From NCBI GenBank assembly GCA_024760905.1, contig CM045737.1:13886226-13950225 (forward strand): a stretch of 64,000 nucleotides of DNA, in the 5' to 3' direction. The notes beneath the pieces are model-generated. The model saw only the letters and a program-made list of their open reading frames with translations, had not been told where the DNA came from and did not search any database. Below, in pieces: positions 49,600-61,649 of this stretch. The DNA comes from Plotosus lineatus. Lineage: Eukaryota > Chordata > Actinopteri > Siluriformes > Plotosidae. How positions within the stretch are numbered: the first letter of the stretch is position 1; each line of letters starts with the position of its first letter. The position numbers were made by a program, and so were the translations under genes.

Positions 49600-49800
49600 T
49601 GTGTATATGTGTGTATGTATGTATGTTCATATATTCATTCACTGCATAATGGCAGCCTACTGCAGCATAAACTTTTCCTTCCTGTATCATATCAAGCAGT
49701 TCTATTTTTTCATGCAGCGTCATTACCTTTTTCTGCAGCTTCGGCTCCTTACCAGAAGCCTGAGAAGATGCAGGGCGTTTGGGTGGCATCATAGAACTTA
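49600..49800 (-). pseudogene. Tigger transposase N-terminal fragment
   Basis: MPPKRPASSQASGKEPKLQ, then KVMTLHEKIELLDMIQEGK, a CENP-B-type helix-turn-helix start; the frame then fails. Exact boundaries are approximate. Confidence 0.65.
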
Positions 49801-50035
49801 ACTGGTAATTAAAAACACAAACAAAAAAAATGCACTTTGACAACTTGTACGCGAATGAGAAAAAAGGGGCGGAAACATCATCTCAACCAATCAAGAGGAG
49901 GGAGAAACAAAAGCTCTCAGCCATTGGCTAAATTTGAATCATGTGCCAGTTACTTCCGGGCTTGTCGGCAATCCATGAGTATTCCGGGGCACGAGCGCAA
50001 AACTGCGAATGGTCAAGGGCCTACTGTATGGATGA

Positions 50036-50275
50036 CCGTGTGTATTGCAACATGGCCTGGTGTTTCCCTTAGCTGGCTGGGATGGGTTCAGCCTCCCCAC
50101 AACCCTAATAAGAAATAAGCAGTTTGGAAAATAAAATAAATGAAAATTAAAACGTCGTTGAATGGACTGATGAGCTGTTCAGGGTATGTAACGCCTTTGC
50201 TCAGAGTAGGTTATGATAGGCTCCAGCCTCCCCAGAACCCGAGTGGGATTAAGCAGTTGTGCAAATGAAAAGAAT
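50036..50275 (+). mobile_element. Two SINE tail fragments
   Basis: L2-like tails at about 50036-50115 and 50150-50275, each with ctggctgggat or tgataggctcc and a ttaagcagtt end. Confidence 0.6.
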
Positions 50276-51689
50276 GAAAATGAAGACGTGTTCCCTTTTG
50301 AGTCTGGTTGTTCTCAAAGTTTCTTTATTAGCTTTTAGTCTCAGGAAGTTTTCCTTTCATGCTGTTGCCTCTGGCTTGTTCATTAATGGTTTAAAGGATC
50401 TAAGAAATCTACATTTGTACATTTATAAAGCTGTTCTGCAAAAAGGTCTATTGTTAAAAGTGCTGTATAAATTAGAAAGGACTGAAGTGGATTTAATTGC
50501 AGAAATGTATTCTGAATAACAAGGAACTCAATTTACCAGTTATAGAAATAGCGATCCTTCTTTTTTTAACCTAACTGACCCCAGTGTTAGTGCGAAGCCC
50601 TCAAAACCATACAATATGTAATGGGAAATGAGTCTCACCTTATGAGTGCACTAAAATGATGAATCTGGAAAAAGAACATTGTGACACCAATTTGCAGCAG
50701 CAAAGACTTCCTGGAGCAGCATAGCACTAATGGTCAATGAGGAAGACACATAGAGACACATCCTTATAGAGTGGCTGTCATTGATGATCTATAGACTTAG
50801 CTGAAGAAATCCACCACCCAGTGGACCAGCCTGTGTATAGTAAAGGGACCGCTGTGTCTTATATCTATAATAAGAAATCGGTGATGTGAGTATCGAGTAC
50901 TGAAGCTGCCATCTGTCGCAAATAACGACAAAGGGCATGAAGCGGGAGCATCCCAGACCTAGTCAGGGAAGCTAAGATGGCTATCCCTTATTGAATGTGG
51001 CAAGGTCAATAGATTGAAACACGGACTATTAGTTGGGTGAGCATGAACGTCTTTCAGATAAAATGATCAATAGCAAAGATGGAATGAAAGATTTCGCTGA
51101 CATTTTAGTTAGCATTCTGAACTCTTAAAAGCTTTCCATATATATGTTCAGTGCACAGCGGAATAGAAAGCTCTTTGTGTCACAATACCATGTGAAAGAA
51201 TATATTTAGTCTTTGGTTTGTACTGCACTTTATGAAATTTACCATTACATTGCCTCTTGAAATTGGCTGCCATGGCTAATTTAGAGGCTCTCAAAGGAGC
51301 TGCCGGAGAGCACCAGACCATTCCCCAGGTACTTCAGAAAACTGAGTTAAAAGTGGTGACTTAAATATTAGCTGATAATTATCCTGGAAGTGAACCCCCA
51401 GATTTGACTGTGGACATCCTCATGCTCCTTTTAATAGTGTTAAGAACTAAAAATCTGTCACGCTGCAAAGTCTCGAGTCCCAAATCCTCGAGTTCAGCTT
51501 AGCCAAGTCTGGTGGCATGTCATTGACTTGCTTTAGGTAACTCAGAGTGTTGTGTAAAATCACATCGATTGCTCGAGTCAGACAAACAATGATGGCCACT
51601 TCCAAACTACAGCACTACTCTGGATACAGTAAATTGATTGGAATTTACTTGTACAATTTGGAAGGTAAGATTCATAAAATATACAAAAC
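50276..51689. other. Intergenic, mostly unrecognised
   Basis: At about 50415-50485 the sequence attgttaaaagtgctgtata resembles the 3' tail of a retroelement. Otherwise nothing seen. Confidence 0.4.
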
Positions 51690-51904
51690 AAACAAACATA
51701 TGGTATATATGGGGGTGGGGTGGGGGTGGGGGGGGGCTAGACACACCCCAGAGATGGAACATACAATCACACATACATTTATACCTAAAAGAAAAGGAGC
51801 TAAGGATGACTTATGGATATTGTAATTGTAAAACTCCTTGTTGCTGGGAGGTGGACGAGATCTGCCCAGAATAGCTTAAGGTTCTGGAAGTTGTAGGACT
51901 GTCT

Positions 51905-52915
51905 TGACTGATACATCTCTGGAACTTTGTGTGGTCGTTGGAGGCCATACCTTTGGATTGGCAAACCAGGTTGGTAGGTCCTCTTTTTTGAAAGATGGGA
52001 ACCGGAGGGTGCACTCCAACCATCGTAGGATCACACTCCTCATCCTACCCAGGAAATTCCATTTAGAAACACTGGAGAGGAGAACCCGACCAATGGTTCT
52101 ACCTCAGATTCAGGAGGAAAACACTGTGGTTATCGTCCTGGTTGCGGCACTCTCAACCACCACTGTACACTCTACAGGATCCTGGAGGAGCCATGGGAGT
52201 TTGCCCAACCTGTCCACATATGCTTTGTGGACTTGGAGAAGACTTTCAACCATGTCTCTCAGGCTATCTTGAGGAGTACGGGCCATTCGGTCTCTGTATT
52301 GCCAGAGCCACAGTATGGTCTGTATTGGTACCAACATATTGAATTCATTTCCACTGTGGGTTGGGCTCTGCCGAGGTTGTCTTTTGTGACCGGTTCTGTT
52401 CATAATATGTATGAATAGAATTTCCAGGCACAGCCAAGGAATTGAGGGGTTCTGGTTTGGTGGCCATAGGCGGTCTCTTTGCTTTTTTTCCAATGACACT
52501 GTCATTTTGGCTTCACCAAGTTGGGACTTCCAGCTTCTGAATTGCAGCTGAGTGCGAAGTGACTGGGATGGGAGTCAGCGCCTCTGATTACGAGTGTTGG
52601 GTAGTGACTGAAAAAACAAGATTGCGATCATAAGTGGCTGAAATGAGCTTCCTTCACAGGGTGGCAGGGCTCTGCTTTAGAGGTAGTGTGAGATGTTCTG
52701 TCATAGGAGAGGAGCTCAGAGTAGAACTGCTGCTCCTCGGCATTGAGAAGAGACAGTTGAGATGGCTCAGGTATCTGATTAGAATGCCTTCATAACATCT
52801 CTGAGGTGGGATGTTTCAAGCATGTCCAATCCAAGAGAGACCCTGGGGTCAACCCAGAACACACTGGAAGGACTATGTCTCTCGGCTGGTCTGACAATGC
52901 CTCAGTGTGGCCCTG
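51905..52915 (+). pseudogene. Second non-LTR retrotransposon family, decayed
   Basis: Frameshifted pieces in order: RKFHLETLERRTRPMVLPQI, then QEEN; FVDLEKTFNHVSQAILR (RT catalytic Asp region); and near 52660-52780 a C-terminal region with VAGLCFRGSVRCSVIGEEL and RQLRWLRYLIRMP. The order matches a fish LINE family distinct from the RTE copies. Many stops; inactive. Confidence 0.72.
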
Positions 52916-53585
52916 GAAGTGCGAGGGCAGGGTACACCCACTACAGCTTGCCAGGCCATCATAGGATATAATAAAGATGGTAATGAAATAGCAATACAGT
53001 CTATAAAATAATATTTAATTTGCATTAAAAATAAATTTGCAGCTGAAGAGTGGATAATGAAATTTTACCAATTTAGTGTGATTTTGTTGCTTTCATTTTT
53101 TTTTGTATAAAAAAAAAAATCACTATAAATGTTACAAGCTGAGATAATCTTCTTTTAACAGCATTACTGTAAGACATTGTACCATTAATTTAACTTATTT
53201 GGTTCCATTGGCTTGTGAAGGTCCAGCTTTCAGAGCAAAGTCACACATGAATCATTAATGGAGTTGTTTTGCTCTTTAATAATGCTCGAGTTAGTTTTTG
53301 CTGGGTGAAACCTCAGGTTCTGCTCAAGCCCAGCTCAGCAATGAGGTCAGCAGTAAGGTCATCTGTGAGAGCATTCTGGAAGTCTTGCTCTCATTTATTT
53401 GCATAAGGGTCGTGAGGTCACACAGCTCTCTGCAGTGGTACATATGGGGGTGTTAGGTACACCCCAGAGCTGCAGCATACAATTACACTTACATACACGC
53501 CTAAAAAAAAAAAGAGCGACGTGTCACTCAGAAATCAAGCCTCAGTGAATGTTAGGGTTATTTTTTTTGGATGCAGGCTTTTCTG

Positions 53586-53772
53586 TGGGCAGTGATGGTT
53601 CAGTGGTTAAGGATCTGGATTACTAATTAAAAAGGTTGGTGGTTCAAGCCCCAGTCCCATTGACCTGCCACTGTTGGACCCTTGAGGATGGCCCTTAAAT
53701 CTCAGTTGCTTAGTTGGATGATAAATGTAAGTCACTCTGGATAAGTGTGGCTGATAAATGCTGTAAATGGAC
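53586..53772 (+). mobile_element. SINE-4 (tRNA-derived)
   Basis: A box tggttcagtggttaagg, B box ggttcaagcccc, 3' end ctctggataagtgtggctga and ataaatgctgtaaatg, a common ray-finned-fish SINE ending. Confidence 0.85.
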
Positions 53773-53793
53773 ACACAACTTTTAAAAAATGTA

Positions 53794-54291
53794 CAGTGAT
53801 CCCTCGTTACTTTGTACTTCAGTTTCTGCAGCTTCAGTGCATTGCGGGTTTTTCAAAAATATTCATCGAAAAATTTTAAAAATATGGAAATTAAGGAAAA
53901 ATTAAGGAAAATGCTGCAAAACAAGGCCAATTATGCAAGAAGTCCCCAAACAAACAAACACAAACAAACAAAAAAAAAAACAACCCAACAAAACTACTTA
54001 CTTTTTTGTGAGTTGCGCATCTGAGTGTGTGCTTGCGCAGCTGACTGCATGCGCACGCGTCTGTATGTGTGTGTAATTATATTTTATTTATGCATAATTT
54101 TTTAATGTTTGTTATAATAAGCATTTATATCGTTGAATATGTACAGTATTTATTGATATTATATACACATGTATATGTATGTATGCGTCAGTCAGGGGAG
54201 TCGATCTTTCTTCGCAGAAATCGGTGGTTGTAGGGGGGGGGGGGGGGGGGGGTCTCAGTCCCCATTAACCGCGGAAAGCGAGGGATCCCTG
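53794..54291 (-). mobile_element. MITE-1 copy 7
   Basis: Starts cagtgatccctcgttacttt, ends gcgagggatccctg; a run of about 19 G lies at 54234-54252. Confidence 0.88.
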
Positions 54292-54344
54292 TATATGTAA
54301 CCAAGCAGATCACTTTATCTAGGCTTGTCTTGTACTTATATATA

Positions 54345-54868
54345 CTAGTCCTTCTCAAAAAATTAGCATATTATGATAAAGTTCATTATTTTCTGTAATG
54401 TACTGATAAAAATTAAACTTTCATTTTCACTGTGGGAACAGCCTATTCGCTCAGAGATTTCTTTCTGTGTCTTACCCTCTTGCTTGAGGGTGTCAATGAT
54501 GGCCTTCTGGACAGCAGTCAGGTCGGCAGTCTTACCCATGATTGCGGTTTTGAGTAATGAACCAGGCTGGGAGTTTTTAAAAGCCTCAGGAATCTTTTGC
54601 AGGTGTTTAGAGTTAATTGGTTGATTCAGATGATTAGGTTAATAGCTCGTTTAGACTACCTGAACATGATATGCTAATTTTTTGAGATAGGAATTTTTGG
54701 TTTTCATGAGCTGTATGCCAAAATCATCAGTATTAAAACAATAAAAGACCTGAAATATTTCAGTTGGGGTGCAGTGAATCTAAAATATATGAAAGTTTAA
54801 TTTTTATCAGTACATTACAGAAAATAATGAACTTTATCACAATATGCTAATTTTTTGAGAAGGACTAG
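54345..54868 (-). mobile_element. Tc1-like deletion derivative with long inverted ends
   Basis: Ends ctagtccttctcaaaaaatt and complement, near identical for about 78 bases. The minus strand from about 54541 begins a Tc1 transposase (MGKTADLTAVQKAIIDTLKQ) and is lost after about 35 residues. Confidence 0.85.
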
Positions 54869-54879
54869 TATATAAAAAA

Positions 54880-55740
54880 CACGCCAATCAAAATTTCACA
54901 TGATGCGCGAGTTGCTCTCTCATTGGCTGTCTCCCAACATCCCGCCCTGCTGGCCTCCCATTGACCAGTAGAGAGCTGACGTGTACCCATACCTTTTCTC
55001 CGCCACACACGTGAGGAGAGTTGAAGAGGCTATCTTGACTTGTGGCTATGAATTATCTTGGCTTGTTTTGAGATCATTGCAGCGTTATATTTCGTTATCG
55101 CCGAAACCCCTCTACAATCGGCACGATATTGAAGCAGAAGGAGACCTTAAAGTGGAAATACAGTGACGGAATGGTACGGGGCCGGTGGTGTAGTGGTTAG
55201 GGTGCTGCTCTCATGATCGGGAGGTTGTGAGTTCGAATCCCACTGAGACCCTCACTGTGCTAAGACCCCTGGGCAAGGTCTCAACCACAAGTGTGTCTCT
55301 GTTCACCCAGCAGTATAAATGGGTACCAGTAGAATATACTGGGAAGGTAACCTGTGATGGACTAGCGTCCCATCCAGGGTGAGTTGAACTCCTGGTCGCT
55401 TCACGCTACGGAAACCGGGGATAAGTACCAGCCTGATGAGCCATGAGGCTAAGCCACTAGGCCCAGGTGTAAAAACCTAACAGACTTACCTTTTTTACCT
55501 TCTATAGTGACGGAGGCAATTATTTTGGCAGGATATTGAAGCAGAAGTGCTTGGTTGAACAAGACCTCCGATCTCGCAAAGAAGCAAGTTAATATTGAAT
55601 GAGGATCTCTGATCTTTCAAACAGGTACTGTAATTCCGCTTTAAATAAAACATCCCGTCCATTTAAACATTTAAATAGAATTGTTCCATCAGCTGTGCGT
55701 TGCGTGTGGGCGGAGCCCGCATTCGGCAAAACACACCATA
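54880..55740 (+). mobile_element. Tigger-like fragment split by SINE-2
   Basis: Matches the 43333-44279 element in the opposite orientation (ttggctgtctcccaacatcc, gatattgaagcagaaggaga). It resumes after the SINE and ends at the GT microsatellite. Confidence 0.75.
55172..55505 (+). mobile_element. SINE-2, full-length
   Basis: A box tggtgtagtggttaggg, B box gagttcgaatccc. Flanked by agtgacgga at 55163 and 55506. Confidence 0.9.
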
Positions 55741-55749
55741 GAGACATAG

Positions 55750-55752
<3 letters not shown>

Positions 55753-55839
<87 letters not shown>

Positions 55840-55846
55840 TATATAT

Positions 55847-55922
<76 letters not shown>
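55753..55922. repeat. (GT)n(GA)n(TA)n compound microsatellite
   Basis: About 16 GT, 28 GA and 31 TA units in succession. Confidence 0.95.
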
Positions 55923-55926
<4 letters not shown>

Positions 55927-56309
55927 CATTTCACAAACACCCTACAATTTTTTTTTGTCGGATAAATTGAGCTGAGCTATGACAGAAAGGCAAGTTTGGC
56001 ACCCAACAGGAGATCAGAACAGACCTAGGAAGTGGACCTGGCATCGAGACATATCAGCAAGATGGAAACATTTCTGAACACGACAACGGTCTACAGTGAC
56101 ACAACTGGCGAGTTTCGTCCGACACACCAACAAACTGTTTAAGGAATTTGACTAATTTTCAGACAGAATTGCCAGACCTCAGCCGAGGACGGCGCTAGAT
56201 ATTTTTACCCAAACACTGAATTCCAATGGCTTAATTAGCAAGTCTTTCAGTTGAGTTCTCCTTTCATCGTCTGATTTGAATGCATCTCCTTTAAAAGCTG
56301 GTCCTTGTC

Positions 56310-56500
56310 ATGAATTCTCGAGTTTATCCCGGAGAAAAGTCCTGCAGAAGAGAGGAAACCGACGTACATTAAGGAAACCCATGCAAGCACAGAGGGATCA
56401 TACAAACTCCACACAGAAACGCCCGAGCTGGGAATCGAACCCAGGACCTTCTTGCTGTGAGGCAGAAATGCTAACCAATATGCCAACGTGCCACCTCATC
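56310..56500 (-). mobile_element. SINE-3, tail missing
   Basis: Body caaactccacacagaaacgc; head complement gggaatcgaacccaggacct. Confidence 0.78.
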
Positions 56501-56919
56501 ACATGTAATTTTAATATAATTAAAAAAAGCTTTAATTTATGCAGTTGAATATGACAGTAACACAGCAGGTCTATAATCAGGCCAAGGGGGTGGGGGTGGG
56601 GGTGGGAGCTGGGGAGGAGTCAGCATTCCAGCTCTGTCTATTCTATTTGGTTGGTTTATTATCTGAGTAGTATTTCCCCATCTCTTGCACACTGCTATTT
56701 TGCAGTAACTGACCGCTGTGCTTCAGTAACTACAATATTATAGATCTTTGCTAGACGGCGCCCAACATTGTACATAATGGCACAAAGTATCCAAATAACT
56801 CATCAATTTTCCTTTTTTAACAAATATTTTTTTCTCCATATTTATAGGGTTGACGCCAAAACATGTTGTGTGTAATTCTCAAGTTGATGTTTACCGTAGA
56901 TAATCTGTATATGAAATAT
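56501..56919. other. Intergenic, nothing recognised
   Basis: G-rich tract at 56584-56616. Confidence 0.45.
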
Positions 56920-57258
56920 CATTCATTCATTTTCTGAACTGCTGAATCCTAATGAATGTTGCGGAGATTCTGGTACCCATCTCAGCCAATTTCAGTCGAG
57001 GGTGGGGTACACCCTGGTCAGCTCACCAGGCTGTCGCAGGGCCAACATTCACACAACCATTCACACTCCCACACACACCTTGAGATGATTTGGAACAGCC
57101 AATTAACCTACTGTGCATGGGAGGAAACCAGAGTACCTGGAGGAAACTGACACATGCATGGGGAGAACATGCAAACTACCACAGTGACGTCCAAGCTGGG
57201 AATTGAACCCAGGACCTTCTTGCTGTGAGGCGGACATGCTAACTACTACTTTACCATT
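56920..57258 (-). mobile_element. SINE-3, full-length
   Basis: Tail attcattcattttctgaac; head complement ggaattgaacccaggacctt. Confidence 0.85.
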
Positions 57259-57429
57259 CTGCTATATCTTAAAAAACAAGAATACAATTGTTTTAACCTA
57301 TTTACAGTTACTGCATATTTCATTTTGCCCCGCCCCCTCCCCCCCCCGTATATCCTGTATTTCAACTTTTTTCGTAAGGGTACTAGAAAACAATACTCAA
57401 AAAAGTCTGAACTGATTTCATGCCTATAG

Positions 57430-57742
57430 CTTTTACACTTTCTCACACATTTGCCGAGCTGTGAAATCCTTCTAGGGGCATGTGCAGCTTGGAGCCTATC
57501 TCACCCGACACTGGGCAAAGACAGGGTAGACCCTAAACAGCTTGCCAAAATATTCTGTTGACATTCCCTCCCAGGAGCAATCTGCACGTTTTTGGCTTAT
57601 GGAAGGAAGCTGGATTACTCAGAGAAATTTAGATTATCAAGGGGAAAGCATGCAAACTCTACACGGTAACACCCAGGCCCAGAGTGTGAATCCAGGACCG
57701 CCTTGCTGTGAGGCAGACATGCTAACCACTATGCCATCCTGT
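57430..57742 (-). mobile_element. SINE-3, diverged
   Basis: Tail ggagcctatctcacccgac; head complement gaggcagacatgctaaccac. Confidence 0.78.
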
Positions 57743-57795
57743 TACGAAACGTATCCTATAAGATCAGAAAAACATCTATATACATGTTTCAGAAG

Positions 57796-57929
<134 letters not shown>

Positions 57930-58026
57930 AATATGCATAAACAAGATGTTAATACGTACAGTATTTACTTGTTTTCATTTTAACACGAAATAGCACAAAT
58001 ATTTATACTAAGGTACACAGAATCCT

Positions 58027-58028
<2 letters not shown>

Positions 58029-58099
<71 letters not shown>

Positions 58100-58100
58100 C
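58029..58100. repeat. (AC)n microsatellite
   Basis: About 35 AC units. Confidence 0.95.
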
Positions 58101-58183
58101 CCTCTGTAGTTAATTTAAGTAAATTTATCATATCTTTTATTCATGTGTTTACATCTTGTTTTTGTTCTGTGTGTTTGTCAGTG

Positions 58184-58518
58184 AGGGCAGTGGTGGTCTG
58201 ATGATCTGGTGCTTGATGACTGATCCCAAGGTTGTTGGTCCAAGCCCCACTCTCAACAGGTTATCACTGACCCCCCCCAGTGCGGCTACTTGGGTTATCA
58301 AAGGCCGGCCATGTCTCTCACGGTCTGTGGTGTGAGGTTCATGTAAAAGAACCATTGCTGACTTTCGACAAGAGTAGCAGCAAAGCCGTCGGCATGTTTC
58401 TGCCCTGAAATGTCCTGGCAAGCTGTCCAGGGTGTACTCTACCCAGAATCAACTGAGATGGGTGGCAGCCTCCCTGTGACCCTAATTAGGATTAACTGGT
58501 TTAGAAAAGGAATGAATG
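58184..58518 (+). mobile_element. SINE-1, full-length
   Basis: Head gggcagtggtggtctgatga with a decayed A box; B box ttggtccaagcccc; tail. Confidence 0.85.
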
Positions 58519-58614
58519 TGTTTGTCAGTGCAATCTACTTGTGTCTGTTTATAATTACAAGATTGTGTGACTAGAGAAGGTATACAATTTGAAGACAGAT
58601 ACATCTCTCTTTCT

Positions 58615-58858
58615 CTCAACAAACAAACAACTGTTTATTGTCAAAGTGCATTGAAATTTGACTTGTGCTCTGGGAAACTATCGCCACTGTGCAGTGCCAG
58701 TTATTACATTGTTCTATCCTTTGATGCTGAGCACCAAGCAGGAAGCAACAACTGCCAAATTTTAACGTCATATGGTATGACGTGGCCGAGATTCGAATTC
58801 CGACCTTCCGGAGAATAAAGCGGACACGCTACCAACTGAGCTACAACACCGGTGCACA
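58615..58858 (-). mobile_element. SINE-5 (tRNA-derived)
   Basis: On the minus strand the head reads tgtagctcagttggtagcgt (A box) and aattcgaatctcggcc (B box). The body is gctcagcatcaaaggataga and the end is tttgacaataaac with TTTG repeats. The head resembles a tRNA, but the stems do not pair well. Confidence 0.7.
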
Positions 58859-59195
58859 TTCACAATATGGTTGAAATGACTTAAAACTTTGGAATTTGTT
58901 TCTGTTTTCTTCGTCCATGTCTGTGGTGATGGTCGTCATGATGATTACATTTTCCAGCTCATCATGTCCGGTGCAGGAGTCACTGACAGAAAGACATTAT
59001 ATATGATTCCATTTTATTTCCAAGAGCTAATATAGTAACACTGTATTTCATGTTTATCTAACACGGTAAGTGAATGGATCACTTTTAATTATTACCAGAA
59101 TTGTCTATCTCATCGTAAACATGACATTTTTGTGATAATTTTTCCTAAATAATATCTGGTAATCTGAGACACTCGTGTTTCAGAATAAGGAAAGT
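58859..59195. other. Intergenic, nothing recognised
   Basis: No feature. Confidence 0.5.
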
Positions 59196-59536
59196 TAGTT
59201 CATTCATTGATTTTCTGTAACCACGTAATCCTAATTAGGGTCACGGGGAGGCTGGCACCCATCCCAGCCTACTTTAAGCGAGGGCAGACTACACCCTGGA
59301 CAGCTCGCCAGCCATCAGAGGGCAGAAACATGCTGACAGTTATGTAGCTACTCGTCAGAAGTCAGCAATGGTTCTTTTACATGAACCTCCCACCATGGAC
59401 AGTGAGAGACATGGCTGGCCTTTGATAACCCAGTTAGCTACACACGGGGACAGTGACAACCTGTTGAGAGTGGGACTTGAACCCCCAACCTTAAGATCAG
59501 TGATCCAGCACCTTTACCACCAGGCCACCACTGCCG
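59196..59536 (-). mobile_element. SINE-1, full-length
   Basis: Tail left; head complement right (cttgaacccccaacc, accaccaggccaccactgcc). Confidence 0.88.
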
Positions 59537-60084
59537 TGAGGAAAGTTTGATTTGTTTAAATTATACAAGTTGCGGTTTTCTTCTGAATCCGAAACTGAAT
59601 GTCAGAAAGCACACACTGCCATATTTTATACATATTGTAATGCATTATCCTAGATTTGTGATAGATTTATAATTTAAGGATGAAGATTTAAAATGTGCTT
59701 CATTTGCTGTGGCATGGTTCATTCTAAATTGATGAAGACTATACATAAAAGGTGGACTATTCACAGCGCTGTTGTTTTAAACTGAACTGATAAAAAGGAT
59801 TAATTTAAAAGAGATATTTTAAAATGCAAATTTTTAAGATATGTACTGAAGGATGCTTCATCCCTAAATTTCTTTGTCCTGGTATTAAAAAGGATCCAAC
59901 AAAACACAAGTTAATCTATACATATCGATCGTATCAAGCTTTAAATAGAAACAAACTGTAAAAGAAATGAATTCGCCTGTCTTTAATCCGGTAACGTGAT
60001 GCTTGGAACATTTGCATTTACTTATTTAAACAACAGAACTCAGACAGCGCAAACCTCCACCAAGCTCAGAAATCCTCATCTCAT
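59537..60084. other. Intergenic, nothing recognised
   Basis: AT-rich. Confidence 0.5.
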
Positions 60085-60580
60085 TTCATCTTCTTCTGCT
60101 TAATCCGGGGTTCGGGTCGCAAGGGCAGCAACCTAAGCAAAGAGGCCTAGACGTCCGTCTCCCCAGCCACTATCTCCTGCTCTTGTGGGGGGACAACGGG
60201 GCGTTCCCAGACAAGCCGAGAGACATAGTCCTTCCAGTGTGTTCTAAGTCGACCCCGGGGCCTCTTCCCGGTTGAACATGCTGGAACCACCACACCAGGA
60301 AGGCGTTCAGGAGGCATTCTGACCAGATGCCTGAACCACCTCAACTGACCCCTCTCAATGCGGAGGAGCAGCGGATCGACTCGGACTCAGAGCCCCGCTA
60401 CCCGGTGAAGGAAGCTCATTTCAACCGCTTGTATCTACGATCCTGTTCTGTCGGTCACTACCCAAAGCTCGTGACCACAGGTGATGGGTGGAACTTAGAT
60501 CGACTAGTAAAGTGAGAGCTTTGCCTTGTGGCTCAGCTCCTTCTTCACCACGACGGACCGGTACAGGCTCCGTTTAACTG
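60085..60580 (-). pseudogene. Second LINE family, 3' end
   Basis: The minus strand encodes MRWFRHLVRMPPERLPGVVV, KRPRGRLRTHWKDYVSRLVW and QEIVAGETDV, the C-terminus of the same family as 51905-52915, in an open stretch of 65 residues. Confidence 0.75.
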
Positions 60581-61287
60581 AATTTATTCCATTCTGGAGT
60601 CCTGTAGCTCACACATCCATTTTAACCAAAATGTGAAAAATCATTCTATTTTATAATGTTAAAGAATTCTTTAATCTCCAAAGAACCAAAAGCGCGAATG
60701 TTGTGTCTTGTCATTTCTCTGCACTGCTTCTATTACCACTTGATAATTGTTGGAATTGATCAATGTCTTCAAACAGGAAGAAGTTTAGCAAAAGAGGAAG
60801 ACCCAATGGCCCTCTTAATATAAAATTGCTACAATGACTTGCAGGGTGTAGCCGCGAGAAAATTTGATGTCCTCATATGAGGGGAGTGGAGTCTCATGAG
60901 GTCGGCTATTATAGCCATTTTCAGACATTTCTTGTTCATTTTGACACCAGTGGAACACCAAAGTATCATCTCTAAACCAAAAACAAACAAACAAACAAAC
61001 AAACAAACAACCCCTCCCCCTGTCTCTGTTCTGATGATTACCTCTCTAAAGTGGATTACTCTTCCTTTAAGTGCACTGGGTGTGCAGAGGCTAAGTCCAG
61101 CTAATCAGATGGCATATCCCGCTGAGACGCACCACTGGAAAAGCTGTAAAAAAAAAAAAAAAAAAAAAATGGATGAAATTTACCATTTAAGTAAAAATTT
61201 GCAGAGGACATTTTGCATAATTCTGCTAACAAACATAAACTGAGAGTAAACCATAACCTTTACGGTTAAGGTAGTTAGCATCCTTTA
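60581..61287. other. Intergenic, nothing recognised
   Basis: CAAA repeats near 60983 and a poly-A run at 61147-61169. Confidence 0.5.
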
Positions 61288-61297
61288 CATAGTGTAA

Positions 61298-61577
61298 TGT
61301 CAGAGGGACAGCCCATGTAAGACGTTTTGGAGACAAAGTCAGAGAGTCTAGATTGAGATGGTTTGGACATGTACAGAGGAGGGATAGTGAGTATATTGGT
61401 AGTAGGATGCTGAGATTGGAACTACCAGGGAAGACCAAAGAGAAGATTTATGGATGTGGTGAAGGAGGACATGAAGGCAGTTGGAGTAAGAGAAGAAGAT
61501 GCAGAGGATAGTGTTAGATGGAGGCAGTTGATTCGCTGTGGCGACCCCTGAAGGGAACAGCCGAAAGGAAAAGAAGA
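61298..61577 (+). mobile_element. RTE LINE, 5'-truncated 3' end
   Basis: Encodes FGDKVRESRLRWFGHVQRR and CGDP, then ccgaaaggaaaagaagaag. An imperfect duplication acatagtgta / acatcgtgta flanks it. Confidence 0.82.
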
Positions 61578-61649
61578 AGACATCGTGTATTGTCATCAGT
61601 GAATTCTAATTTCAAATGAGAGGAGTAATGGGTAAACCGTATGTGTTCA

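Larger units (their letters stand above)
47900..50026 (-). mobile_element. Tigger-like transposon carrying nested SINE and RTE
   Basis: Left end cagtcggcccctgttttgtg; right end complementary in part (aagggcctactg), TA flanks. A SINE-3 copy (47993) and an RTE (48393) have inserted, leaving about 0.9 kb of original element. Confidence 0.8.

Noticed and set aside
52110..52505. 131-codon minus-strand frame over the decayed LINE
   Set aside because: RT-like motifs are on the plus strand; this is an opposite-strand shadow.
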